DNA from: a virus
Direction: 5' to 3' (one strand)
Length of the DNA stretch: 27,210 bases
IMG/VR virus record: IMGVR_UViG_3300048929_000435
Coordinates: 1-27,210 of that record
In this document: piece by piece, positions 1 through 5,521 of the stretch
Layout: each line of letters begins with the position of its first letter
How positions within the stretch are numbered: position 1 is the first letter of the stretch
Translations under genes and position numbers: made by a program
The notes under the pieces: model-generated
What the model was told of the DNA's origin: nothing
The model's database searches: none
The model's input: only the letters and a program-made list of their open reading frames with translations

Positions 1-1140
1 GAGCACGCCGAGGTGGCCGAGATCCGTCGCGCCGTGCGCGCCCCGAAGGCCTGGCTCACCATCGAGGGCATCACAGCGCACAACCTCACCGACGTCGACG
101 TCGCCGTCCCCGTGGGCGCTTTCGTCGCCGTCACGGGGGTCTCGGGGTCGGGCAAGTCGACGCTCGTGAGCCGGGTGCTCCGCGATGTCGTGCGCGATCA
201 TCTGCGTGCGGACGGCGACGGCTTCACCGAGGACACTGACGAGGATGCGACGTCGACCGCTGTTCCCGGAGACGGCGCGGGAATCGCCGAGGCGACGATC
301 GCCGATACCGGCGCTGACGCGCTCTTCTTCCGACGTGCGACGGGTCTGGAACACGTCGATCGGCTGGTGCGCGTCGACCAGAAGCCCATCGGACGCACAC
401 CGCGCTCGAACCTCGCGACCTACACGGGCATGTTCGACGCGGTCCGCGCGGAGTTCGCCCGCACCGACCTCGCCAAGGAGCGCGGCTACACGGCAGGACG
501 GTTCTCATTCAACGTCGCCGGCGGACGCTGCGAGACCTGCCTGGGTGAGGGGTTCGTGTCGGTGGAGCTGCTGTTCCTCCCCGGCAGCTACGGACGTTGC
601 CCCACCTGCCGCGGCGCACGGTACAACGCGGAGACGCTCGAGATCAGGGTCGAGGGCAAGACGATCGCCGACGTCCTCGCGTTGACGGTCGAGCAGGCGT
701 CGGAGTTCCTCGCCGGCGTTCCCGCGGCAGCGCGCAGCCTGCGCGCTCTCCTCGACGTCGGACTCGGCTATCTGCGCCTCGGCCAGCCGGCGACGGAGCT
801 GTCGGGCGGCGAGGCGCAACGGATCAAACTGGCGACCGAGCTGCAGCGGATGCAGCGCGGTCACACGCTCTATCTGCTGGATGAGCCGACGACAGGTCTG
901 CATCCCGCCGACGTGCGTCTGCTGCTCGCACAGCTGCAGTCGCTCGTCGATGCCGGCAACACGGTCGTGGTCGTCGAGCATGAGATGGATGTCGTCGCGG
1001 CCGCCGACTGGGTGATCGACCTCGGCCCTTCCGGGGGAGATGCAGGAGGACGCATCGTCGCCGCGGGGACTCCGGACGCGATCGCGAGTGATCCCGCCAG
1101 CCGTACCGGTCCGTATCTGGCCGCGCGACTCCCGCGGTGA
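1..1140 (+). CDS. UvrA-like ABC ATPase, C-terminal half (partial, host)
   Basis: The reading frame is open from the first base, so the true start lies left of the window and only the second ATPase half is seen. Walker A (GVSGSGKST) is encoded near 136-165, a CxxC...CxxC zinc module (CETC and CPTC) near 530-610, the ABC signature LSGGEAQR near 799-822 and Walker B ([12 protein letters not shown]) near 868-903. The stretch around [12 protein letters not shown] and GRFSFNV is diagnostic of the UvrA family, which recognises damaged DNA in nucleotide excision repair. The C-terminus stops soon after the GTP-type motif and lacks the longer tail of many canonical UvrA proteins. It may therefore be one of the shorter UvrA-like paralogues sometimes linked to drug tolerance; this cannot be settled without the N-terminal half. 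It is followed by a strong terminator and is host DNA outside the prophage. Confidence 0.93.
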   Translation, partial: EHAEVAEIRRAVRAPKAWLTIEGITAHNLTDVDVAVPVGAFVAVTGVSGSGKSTLVSRVLRDVVRDHLRADGDGFTEDTDEDATSTAVPGDGAGIAEATIADTGADALFFRRATGLEHVDRLVRVDQKPIGRTPRSNLATYTGMFDAVRAEFARTDLAKERGYTAGRFSFNVAGGRCETCLGEGFVSVELLFLPGSYGRCPTCRGARYNAETLEIRVEGKTIADVLALTVEQASEFLAGVPAAARSLRALLDVGLGYLRLGQPATELSGGEAQRIKLATELQRMQRGHTLYLLDEPTTGLHPADVRLLLAQLQSLVDAGNTVVVVEHEMDVVAAADWVIDLGPSGGDAGGRIVAAGTPDAIASDPASRTGPYLAARLPR

Positions 1141-1154
1141 CGACGCCCCGGATG

Positions 1155-1190
1155 TGAAGAAGGACCGTCCTCACGGACGGTCCTTCTTCA
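1155..1190. terminator. Hairpin terminator between uvrA-like gene and tRNA
   Basis: Perfect 16-bp inverted repeat (arms 1155-1170 and 1175-1190) with a TCAC loop. The arms are GC-rich in the middle and end in TTCTTCA, so the hairpin can stop transcription from both directions. It begins 14 nt after the uvrA-like stop codon and ends 6 nt before the tRNA 3' end. It probably serves both the plus-strand gene and the minus-strand tRNA. Confidence 0.85.
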
Positions 1191-1196
1191 TGAGTG

Positions 1197-1234
1197 TGCC
1201 CCCGACAGGAGTCGAACCTGCGACCTACGGTACC
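1197..1234 (-). other. attL: 3' part of a tRNA (probably tRNA-Arg CCG) split by prophage insertion
   Basis: On the minus strand this stretch has the 3' half of a tRNA: anticodon-stem 3' strand ACCGT, variable loop AGGTC, T-arm GCAGG-TTCGACT-CCTGT, acceptor 3' strand CGGGGGC and discriminator A. No matching 5' half (D-arm and GCCCCCG acceptor strand) follows to the right. The tRNA similarity ends at G36/G37 in the anticodon loop, where integrase crossover sites in tRNA genes often lie. The tyrosine integrase gene starts about 400 nt away and points inward. G36 and G37 together with a GCCCCCG-type acceptor fit an Arg tRNA reading CGG. The amino-acid identity is inferred, because anticodon bases 34 and 35 are not from the tRNA here. 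Confidence 0.8.
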
Positions 1235-1323
1235 AATGTCCGCAGGTTGATCCCACGAGTGCCGGCCCGACTCATTCCGAATCGGGAGCGCGTGGCGCCG
1301 GTGACCTCGCTCAGGGATGCATC

Positions 1324-1503
1324 GTGACTGAGCTGTGCGAGAACAGCGACCACGACGGCGCTGAGGTGCCAGCAGTCGCGCGGATCAGCGACCCGTGGAC
1401 CACGACGCTGAGGTGCACATACTGCGCCGAAGGGTGGATGACCGCGCTCGTCCGCAAGGGCATCCCCTTCACCGTGACCCCTATCGGGGGTCAGCTCACC
1501 TGA
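1324..1503 (+). CDS. Possible 59-aa small protein with CxxC motif
   Basis: GTG start with an AGGGA ribosome site about 7 nt upstream, and a 59-codon frame ending in TGA. The C-terminal half reads RCTYCAEGWMTALVRKGIPF, which recalls the CxxC helix and following strand of NrdH/glutaredoxin-like thiol proteins. It is far too short to be a complete thioredoxin fold, and the N-terminal half resembles nothing I know. A 19-nt direct repeat overlaps the frame in two different phases, so this DNA may serve as integrase arm sites rather than as a gene. Treat it as a tentative call. Confidence 0.35.
   Translation: MTELCENSDHDGAEVPAVARISDPWTTTLRCTYCAEGWMTALVRKGIPFTVTPIGGQLT
1348..1369 (+). repeat. Direct repeat copy 1 (candidate integrase arm-type site)
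   Basis: Copy 1 carries GACCACGACG, then GCG, then CTGAGGTGC. Copy 2 (1398-1416) is identical apart from lacking those 3 nt. The copies start 50 nt apart, lie between attL and the integrase gene, and point the same way. Confidence 0.6.
1398..1416 (+). repeat. Direct repeat copy 2 (candidate integrase arm-type site)
   Basis: Nineteen bases matching copy 1 at 1348-1369 except for a 3-nt gap. The two copies fall in different reading phases of the small frame at 1324-1503, which argues for a DNA-level role such as binding the integrase N-terminal domain. Confidence 0.6.
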
Positions 1504-1603
1504 GCTATCTAGCGCTCTCGCGCGCGAATATGCCATGAACGACATGCACCACATCAGGCGCCCGGATCTGGGCGTGGCGGTCGTCGCGGCGCTGTTTCGC
1601 TCT

Positions 1604-1624
1604 TCCCTACCTTCGGGATAGGGA
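1604..1624 (+). promoter_or_regulatory. UUCG hairpin in the integrase leader
   Basis: TCCCTACC and GGATAGGGA can pair as an 8-bp stem with one bulged A, closed by a TTCG tetraloop (1612-1615). It lies 26 nt upstream of the integrase ATG and just before its ribosome site (GAGGGG, 1638-1643). It could be an mRNA-stabilising leader structure or a protein-binding site. The 1504-1650 stretch shows nothing else that I can support. Confidence 0.5.
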
Positions 1625-1650
1625 GAGACCCGATCCTGAGGGGGATTCAC

Positions 1651-2529
1651 ATGCACACCGACAAGAACAGCGACGTCCTCGAGTACTTCGCCGACTATCA
1701 GCGTTCCGGCAACCGCGCGAAACGGACCATCGACACAAGGGCGTCGATCCTGCGGAGCTTCTCCACGCGGCAGGAGGTGGAGCTGATCAACGCCACTGTC
1801 TTCCACCTGCGGCGCGACGTCGGCCGAGAGAACATCGCCCCGTCGACGAGGGTGACAACGAGGGGCACTTTCCTCGCGTTCTACACCTTCCTCGAGTCGG
1901 AGGGACTGCGCTCCGACAACCCCGCCTTGCGACTTCCCGTGGTGAAGGTGCCTCGTCATCGCCCCAGGCCCTACTCGCAGGAGCAGATCGACCGGCTCCT
2001 CTCAACAGGGGCCTACCGACGGACGCGGGCGATGATTCTCCTGGCGGCCTATCAGGGTCTTCGGGCATCGGAAGTCGCAGCCGTGCACAGCGACGACGTC
2101 GACCTGGTCGCCGGGACTTTGAAGGTACTCGGCAAAGGCGACCGCACAGACTATCTGCCGTTGCATGACACGATCCGCGAGCTCGCGGCCACGATGGGCG
2201 ACGGCTGGTGGTTCCCAGCCCGAGGCGGCAGACAGGGGCACATCAAAGGGCAGTCGGTTAGCGACCTCCTCACCGACGCGCGGGACCGCGCCGGCATCGC
2301 CGACAAGAGGCTCACCGGGCACTCGCTGCGCCACTCGTTCGGCACCGAGCTCGTCCGCGGGAAGGCGAACATCCGTGCGGTGCAGGAACTGATGCGCCAC
2401 GCATCGCTGAACTACACGCAGCGCTATACCGAGGTGCTCGATGAAGACGAGCGCGAGGCGTTGGCCGTACTTCCCCCGCGGCCGATCCTCCTGCGGTCGG
2501 GCCGCGGGACGTTCGACAGCGCGGCCTGA
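1651..2529 (+). CDS. int: Tyrosine recombinase (prophage integrase)
   Basis: This 292-residue enzyme integrates and excises the prophage by strand exchange at att sites. The N-terminal part (about 8-90) is the SAM-like core-binding domain. The catalytic domain (about 105-270) carries the full set of expected residues: R138 in YQGLRASE, K162 in the LGKGDR hairpin, H224 and R227 in HSLRHSF, H250 in LMRHASL, and the nucleophile Y259 in QRYTEV. The ATG has a GAGGGG ribosome site 7 nt upstream. The protein is short for a phage integrase and has little room for a separate arm-binding domain, which makes the arm-site idea for the upstream repeat less certain. It lies next to attL, reads inward and is followed by a 12-bp terminator. 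Nothing suggests it is broken. Confidence 0.95.
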   Translation: MHTDKNSDVLEYFADYQRSGNRAKRTIDTRASILRSFSTRQEVELINATVFHLRRDVGRENIAPSTRVTTRGTFLAFYTFLESEGLRSDNPALRLPVVKVPRHRPRPYSQEQIDRLLSTGAYRRTRAMILLAAYQGLRASEVAAVHSDDVDLVAGTLKVLGKGDRTDYLPLHDTIRELAATMGDGWWFPARGGRQGHIKGQSVSDLLTDARDRAGIADKRLTGHSLRHSFGTELVRGKANIRAVQELMRHASLNYTQRYTEVLDEDEREALAVLPPRPILLRSGRGTFDSAA

Positions 2530-2533
2530 CCTG

Positions 2534-2569
2534 GCGGCACGGCCCTCGCCCCGTCGTGGGCCGTGCCGC
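2534..2569 (+). terminator. Terminator after the integrase gene
   Basis: Perfect 12-bp inverted repeat (arms 2534-2545 and 2558-2569), starting 4 nt after the integrase stop, with a 12-nt loop. There is no T-run; the next bases are the TAGACT -10 box of the following gene. Confidence 0.75.
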
Positions 2570-2575
2570 TAGACT
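2570..2575 (+). promoter_or_regulatory. TAGACT -10 box for the 76-aa membrane protein gene
   Basis: TAGACT matches the actinobacterial TANNNT -10 pattern and starts on the base after the integrase terminator arm. It is 39 nt before the ATG at 2615, leaving a short leader that contains AGAAGG. I see no good -35 box; the terminator hairpin occupies that space. Confidence 0.5.
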
Positions 2576-2614
2576 CCGGAGCACTCATCCCTCAGACAGA
2601 AGGTGCGTGCGCCG

Positions 2615-2845
2615 ATGGCGACCAAGACCCGCAAGTTCTTCGTGATCTTCACCATGGCCGTGCACATGCTGTTCGCCGTGCTCGCAGCCCTCGGCGCCGT
2701 CGGTGGGATCGCGTTGCTCTTCTTCGCCCCGCCGCTGGGCTTGGGCGTGCTCATCGCGGCACTCGTGCTGGGGATCTTCTCGTGGCAGGTGAAGAAGACC
2801 TTCGACAGTCTCACTGAGGGTGCGGGGGAGCGTGCGGCCTCGTAG
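2615..2845 (+). CDS. Small membrane protein, 76 aa
   Basis: Unrecognised protein with two likely membrane segments: about residues 9-29 (IFTMAVHMLFAVLAALGAVG) and 33-55 (LLFFAPPLGLGVLIAALVLG). Both ends are charged, with a basic MATKTRK N-terminus and a QVKKTFDSL tail. ATG 2615 is preferred over GTG 2603 because AGAAGG (2597-2602) is correctly placed only for the ATG. It is transcribed alone from the TAGACT box just after the integrase. Small membrane proteins in early or lysogenic regions can act in superinfection exclusion or be expressed from the prophage, but nothing in the sequence decides its function. Confidence 0.75.
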   Translation: MATKTRKFFVIFTMAVHMLFAVLAALGAVGGIALLFFAPPLGLGVLIAALVLGIFSWQVKKTFDSLTEGAGERAAS

Positions 2846-2849
2846 GTCG

Positions 2850-2855
2850 TAGACT
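2850..2855 (+). promoter_or_regulatory. TAGACT -10 box for the 100-aa protein gene
   Basis: A second TAGACT, 5 nt after the previous stop codon and 33 nt before the ATG at 2888. No clear -35 box is seen. The repeated use of the same hexamer between these small genes supports independent promoters. Confidence 0.5.
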
Positions 2856-2864
2856 CTTCTTCTC

Positions 2865-2887
2865 GGCCGGAGGAAGGACATCCGGCC
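2865..2887 (+). promoter_or_regulatory. Hairpin that holds the ribosome site in its loop, abutting the ATG
   Basis: GGCCGGA (2865-2871) pairs perfectly with TCCGGCC (2881-2887). The 9-nt loop is GGAAGGACA, which is the Shine-Dalgarno region itself, and the ATG begins on the base after the stem. The geometry would present or occlude the ribosome site, or form a small palindromic operator. Confidence 0.55.
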
Positions 2888-3190
2888 ATGCCCTCAGAGG
2901 GTCTCACCCCAGAGACGAAGCTCAGCATCGCGCTCGACGCGATCTGCGCACGCCACCGCTACACGGCGGATCCTGCAGCTGCCCTCGCGGAGTTGCGGGC
3001 CGCAGCCGGCGCCCGCGTCGACGTGCTCAGCGAGGCCGTCGGCACGTGGATCGGCTACTTCGAGGACGACTACACGCGGACGCTCACCACAGCGCTCCGC
3101 GAGCTCCCCGGCCTCGACGCCTGGATCGCGGTCGGCCAGGACCGCCGCCGCATCGGCCACAGCACCGCCGGGTTCGGGAAGCCTCACTGA
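2888..3190 (+). CDS. Hypothetical protein, 100 aa
   Basis: Unrecognised, mostly helical and acidic. It starts MPSEGLTPETKLSIALDAIC, includes an alanine-rich helix around residues 28-40 and ends in a basic segment (QDRRRIGHSTAGFGKPH). The ATG follows AGGAAGG at 10 nt, with the ribosome site in a hairpin loop. It is followed after 2 nt by the next gene, so the two are probably co-transcribed from the TAGACT box at 2850. No enzyme motif or membrane segment is visible. Confidence 0.7.
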   Translation: MPSEGLTPETKLSIALDAICARHRYTADPAAALAELRAAAGARVDVLSEAVGTWIGYFEDDYTRTLTTALRELPGLDAWIAVGQDRRRIGHSTAGFGKPH

Positions 3191-3192
3191 CG

Positions 3193-3507
3193 ATGGGCAC
3201 CAGCAAGCGCCTCGCCGCGCTCTACGACCGCTACGCCGAGGACGGAGTGATCCTCGACGCCGCGAAGCGAGGGCCCCTGCAGTCGCTCACCGACCGCGAG
3301 CTCGACCGTGGCGAGCAGCCGATGACGCACTACCCGCGGCCGAAGAAAGTCCGGGCGTGGGTGCGCTTCGGGCCAGAAGCGGTGCGAGTCCAGGCGCTCC
3401 TGATCCGCTCCACGCCCACCGCCGCCGGAATCGAGTTCCGCGCCGGCGAGGAGAGATTCCGCTGTTGGGTGTGGGGCAACGCCGTGGTGCTCGCCGACGA
3501 CGAGTGA
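3193..3507 (+). CDS. Hypothetical protein, 104 aa
   Basis: Unrecognised. The frame is open upstream, but the ATG at 3193 sits 2 nt after the previous stop and gives the natural start MGTSKRLAALYDRYAEDG. The N-terminal half is helical and charged. The C-terminal half looks like a small beta domain (KVRAWVRFG, VRVQALLIRST, GIEFRAGEERFRCWVWGNAV). Similar short paired proteins are common in actinophage early regions, and no function can be assigned. It is the second gene of a likely two-gene operon. Confidence 0.7.
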   Translation: MGTSKRLAALYDRYAEDGVILDAAKRGPLQSLTDRELDRGEQPMTHYPRPKKVRAWVRFGPEAVRVQALLIRSTPTAAGIEFRAGEERFRCWVWGNAVVLADDE

Positions 3508-3512
3508 GCGCG

Positions 3513-3518
3513 TAGGAT
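3513..3518 (+). promoter_or_regulatory. Leaderless promoter -10 box (TAGGAT)
   Basis: TAGGAT is exactly 6 nt (CACCGC) before the ATG at 3525. RNA polymerase would then start at or next to the ATG, giving a leaderless mRNA, which is common in Actinobacteria. The ATG has no Shine-Dalgarno upstream, as expected. Confidence 0.65.
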
Positions 3519-3524
3519 CACCGC

Positions 3525-3686
3525 ATGGATGAGCTGGACGGCACCCAACCGCACTGCCCCGAGGACGACGTCGTGATGCGCGACATCCCCGGCGGCTGGG
3601 AATGCCCAGAGTGCGGCCATGTGCAGCAGGCCCAGGACGTCGAGATGCCGCCCCCGTTCGACGGCCCGGACATCCACGATCGCTGA
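3525..3686 (+). CDS. Small zinc-ribbon-like protein, 53 aa
   Basis: A short frame with ATG at 3525 and TGA at 3684-3686. It contains H10 and C11 followed by WECPECGH (C27, C30, H32), the spacing of a small zinc ribbon or zinc knuckle. The tail is acidic and proline-rich (MPPPFDGPD). It is probably translated from a leaderless message started by the TAGGAT box. Short zinc-finger proteins like this are frequent in actinophage genomes and may bind nucleic acid or a host protein, but the target is unknown. Confidence 0.65.
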   Translation: MDELDGTQPHCPEDDVVMRDIPGGWECPECGHVQQAQDVEMPPPFDGPDIHDR

Positions 3687-3696
3687 CGTCCACGCC

Positions 3697-3702
3697 TAGG
3701 CT
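3697..3702 (+). promoter_or_regulatory. Leaderless promoter -10 box (TAGGCT)
   Basis: TAGGCT lies exactly 6 nt (GGTGGC) before the ATG at 3709, the same geometry as the TAGGAT box at 3513. No -35 box is apparent. Confidence 0.65.
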
Positions 3703-3708
3703 GGTGGC

Positions 3709-3981
3709 ATGCTCGTTGCCCTGATCCGTCCCATCGAGAAGCACACCGCCACCGCCGAGGGGACAGAAATCCCCGAGCTGCGGGCGCAGCTCATCGCCGA
3801 AGCGCCCGAGGGGTGGGACATGGTCTCTGCGCACGTCGAGATGAAGCCTGGCGGGATCCGGATCGTGACCGGCAAGTTCGAGGGCAGGCACGAGCCGCGT
3901 GAGATCGAGGCCGACGACATGGATGCGCTGCACGCGAAGGTGCCCGAGGGATGGCAGATGCTCTCCGTGCGCCGCGTGTAG
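3709..3981 (+). CDS. Hypothetical protein with duplicated PEGW motif, 90 aa
   Basis: Unrecognised. Two halves carry matching stretches: EAPEGWDMVSAHVE at about residues 35-48 and KVPEGWQMLSVRRV at the C-terminus (77-90). Each PEGW follows a helix containing an L-x-A pattern, so the protein may be a tandem repeat of a short alpha-beta unit. It is expressed from its own leaderless promoter and is the last plus-strand gene before the convergent terminator. There is no catalytic signature or membrane segment. Confidence 0.7.
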   Translation: MLVALIRPIEKHTATAEGTEIPELRAQLIAEAPEGWDMVSAHVEMKPGGIRIVTGKFEGRHEPREIEADDMDALHAKVPEGWQMLSVRRV

Positions 3982-4005
3982 GTCCAGCAGCCCCAGAAAC
4001 GACGA

Positions 4006-4046
4006 AAAGTCCCCCACCGACCCGAGAGGGGCCGGTGGGGGACTTT
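4006..4046. terminator. Bidirectional terminator between early and late transcription units
   Basis: Perfect 14-bp inverted repeat (4006-4019 and 4033-4046) with a 13-nt loop. On the minus strand the stem ends in ACTTTTCG, and on the plus strand in GACTTTCG, so it can stop both directions. It sits between the last plus-strand gene (stop at 3981) and the last late gene on the minus strand (stop at 4065). Confidence 0.88.
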
Positions 4047-4064
4047 CGTGCGGGAGCGCGGCTC

Positions 4065-4469
4065 TCAGGCTGCGAGAGCGTACTGTGCGCGGTTGTTCAG
4101 AACGGCGATGAATGCCGAGAGGGCGGTGAGCCCGGTCGACACCGCGGTCAGGGTCGTCGCGGTCTGAGCGTCCGTCGCGATGCCGAAGGCGACGGCCACG
4201 GGCGCCGCGGCGGCCGCGGCGGCATAGATGAGGCCACGGCCGACGGTGCCGAGCCAGACCCATGCTTCCGATGGTCGGAGGTAGGCGAGGGCGAGGGTGG
4301 CCTGGACGAGCTGCAGCGCGGCGCCGGCGAGGACGAGGACGAGCCCGTTCTGCTCCTCCGAGATGTATCCGAGCTGGACGGCGAGGACACCGAGGGTTGC
4401 CAGGAACGCCTGCAGGGCGACGCGACGGTCGTCAGAGAGCCACGTGCTGATCTTCTTGATGATCTTCAT
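4065..4469 (-). CDS. Putative holin, 134 aa
   Basis: Short membrane protein with a basic N-terminus (MKIIKKISTWLSDDRR) and four likely membrane segments: about residues 19-38 (QAFLATLGVLAVQLGYI), 44-66 (LVLVLAGAALQLVQATLAL), 78-96 (IYAAAAAAAPVAVAFGI) and 106-126 (AVSTGLTALSAFIAVLN). The ATG at 4469 has a strong GAGGAGG site 5 nt upstream, and the longer open frame has no such support. It is the last gene of the lysis cassette, after the endolysin and two other membrane proteins. Holins form lesions in the cytoplasmic membrane at a set time. The two neighbouring membrane proteins could share this role, so holin identity is likely but not certain. Confidence 0.75.
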   Translation of the reverse strand: MKIIKKISTWLSDDRRVALQAFLATLGVLAVQLGYISEEQNGLVLVLAGAALQLVQATLALAYLRPSEAWVWLGTVGRGLIYAAAAAAAPVAVAFGIATDAQTATTLTAVSTGLTALSAFIAVLNNRAQYALAA

Positions 4470-4471
4470 GA

Positions 4472-4783
4472 TCACCTCCTCATGGGGGGTCGAGGCCGCG
4501 CCGGGTAGGCGGGCAGCGCGGTTTCGGGTACGCCGTGATTCATCGCGACGATCCGGGTGGCGGAGAGCGCCTCCTGGAGGATGCGGCGCCAGGTGGATTC
4601 GGTGTCGAGCTCGTCTCGGGCCGCGTCTCGCTCCGCGATCAGTCGGTCGTGTTCGGCGCGGGCGCGGCGTGCGCCGCCGGTTAGCGCTCCCCAGACACGC
4701 CTCGCTGCTTTCGGCCCGAGGTGGCCCAGGCCGAGCAGCGTTGCGATCGAGATGATGGTCGCTGGCGCGGTCCATTCGTTCAT
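4472..4783 (-). CDS. Membrane-anchored coiled-coil protein, 103 aa (lysis cassette)
   Basis: One N-terminal membrane segment (about residues 7-24, PATIISIATLLGLGHLG) is followed by a basic stretch and a charged helix (about 40-75, ARAEHDRLIAERDAARDELD) that should form a coiled coil. The C-terminus is proline-rich and basic. The ATG at 4783 overlaps the previous stop as ATGA, indicating coupled translation. Similar one-membrane-pass proteins stand next to endolysin genes in many actinophages, where they may be spanin-like or regulate the holin. No specific activity is shown by the sequence. Confidence 0.75.
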   Translation of the reverse strand: MNEWTAPATIISIATLLGLGHLGPKAARRVWGALTGGARRARAEHDRLIAERDAARDELDTESTWRRILQEALSATRIVAMNHGVPETALPAYPARPRPPMRR

Positions 4784-5199
4784 GTAATCCGTGCCCCCCG
4801 TGGTGCCCATTCCTTGTCCCAGTTCGACACCGCACGGATCATCAGCATCACGAAACCGATGGTGAAGCCCGCGAGTTGCAGCGCCCGGGAGCCCGTCGAC
4901 GTGGCGTGCATGAAGATCAGCGCGATCATGTAGCCGCCGAGGCCGATGGCGATGAAGCCGAGGCCTACGCGCTCGAGCGAATAGTCGCCGGGGAGCGTGG
5001 CCGCGGCCGCGAGCACTGCGCCGATCAGGATCATCGCGCCGATGCCCGTTGTGACGACCGGGCCGATCTCGCCGAGCAGGGTGAGCGGCGGCTCGGTAAG
5101 TGCCCACAACGCCATGGCGGCGATCGCTACGTATCCGACGAAGCAGGCCACGGTGACGTGCTTGGGCTCGCGGATGCGAGCCCAGAACCGCCCGAGCAC
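4780..5199 (-). CDS. Four-pass membrane protein in the lysis cassette, 139 aa
   Basis: Four hydrophobic segments are seen: about residues 16-35 (VACFVGYVAIAAMALWALT), 45-69 (GPVVTTGIGAMILIGAVLAA), 78-97 (GLGFIAIGLGGYMIALIFM) and 105-122 (ALQLAGFTIGFVMLMIRAV). The GTG start at 5199 is 1 nt after the endolysin stop, with GGGGAAG upstream. It ends in an ATGA overlap with the next gene. Its place directly after the endolysin suggests a holin or holin partner, and its size and four passes fit that idea as well as the 134-aa protein does. Confidence 0.78.
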   Translation of the reverse strand: MLGRFWARIREPKHVTVACFVGYVAIAAMALWALTEPPLTLLGEIGPVVTTGIGAMILIGAVLAAAATLPGDYSLERVGLGFIAIGLGGYMIALIFMHATSTGSRALQLAGFTIGFVMLMIRAVSNWDKEWAPRGARIT

Positions 5200-5200
5200 G

Positions 5201-5521
5201 CTACTTCCCCAGCGCCTTGCGCAGGGATGCGAGCTCGGCGAGGATCTCCCGACGCCGGCTCCAGGTGCCGTTCGCCTCGAACTTGCCGGATTGTGGGTTC
5301 TTCACGCGGCCCTGGTTGTCGAGCACGTCGGCGGGGATGCCCATGCCGTTGAGCAGGTCGCTGAACTTCGTCAGCGCGGCGGCGCCGGTTCCGAGGTTGT
5401 GGAGCTCGTCGGTGGCGCTGGTCACCTGGCGGGTGATCTTCGCCTGGCCGGTGGTGCCGTAGTGGGTGATGAACTCGGTGTCGATGCCGTATTCGTTGCC
5501 GTTGATCCTGATGCTCTGCAT
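5201..5521 (-). CDS. Possible internal-start product: endolysin C-terminal domain alone, 106 aa
   Basis: The in-frame ATG (5521-5519) follows AAGGAGG (5536-5530) with an 8-nt spacer, a better ribosome site than the gene's own start. The product would begin MQSIRINGNEYGID and end with the endolysin, containing only the putative wall-binding region. Known endolysins such as Lys170 make such a fragment, which assembles with the full-length chain. The site falls exactly at the linker between domains (after APNVSKEDGT), as expected for a functional internal start. Not proven. Confidence 0.5.
   Translation of the reverse strand: MQSIRINGNEYGIDTEFITHYGTTGQAKITRQVTSATDELHNLGTGAAALTKFSDLLNGMGIPADVLDNQGRVKNPQSGKFEANGTWSRRREILAELASLRKALGK

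Noticed and set aside
2540-3720. Consensus -35 boxes for the early promoters
   Set aside because: I looked 16-19 nt upstream of each TAGRNT-type box and saw nothing close to TTGACA, so only -10 boxes are listed.
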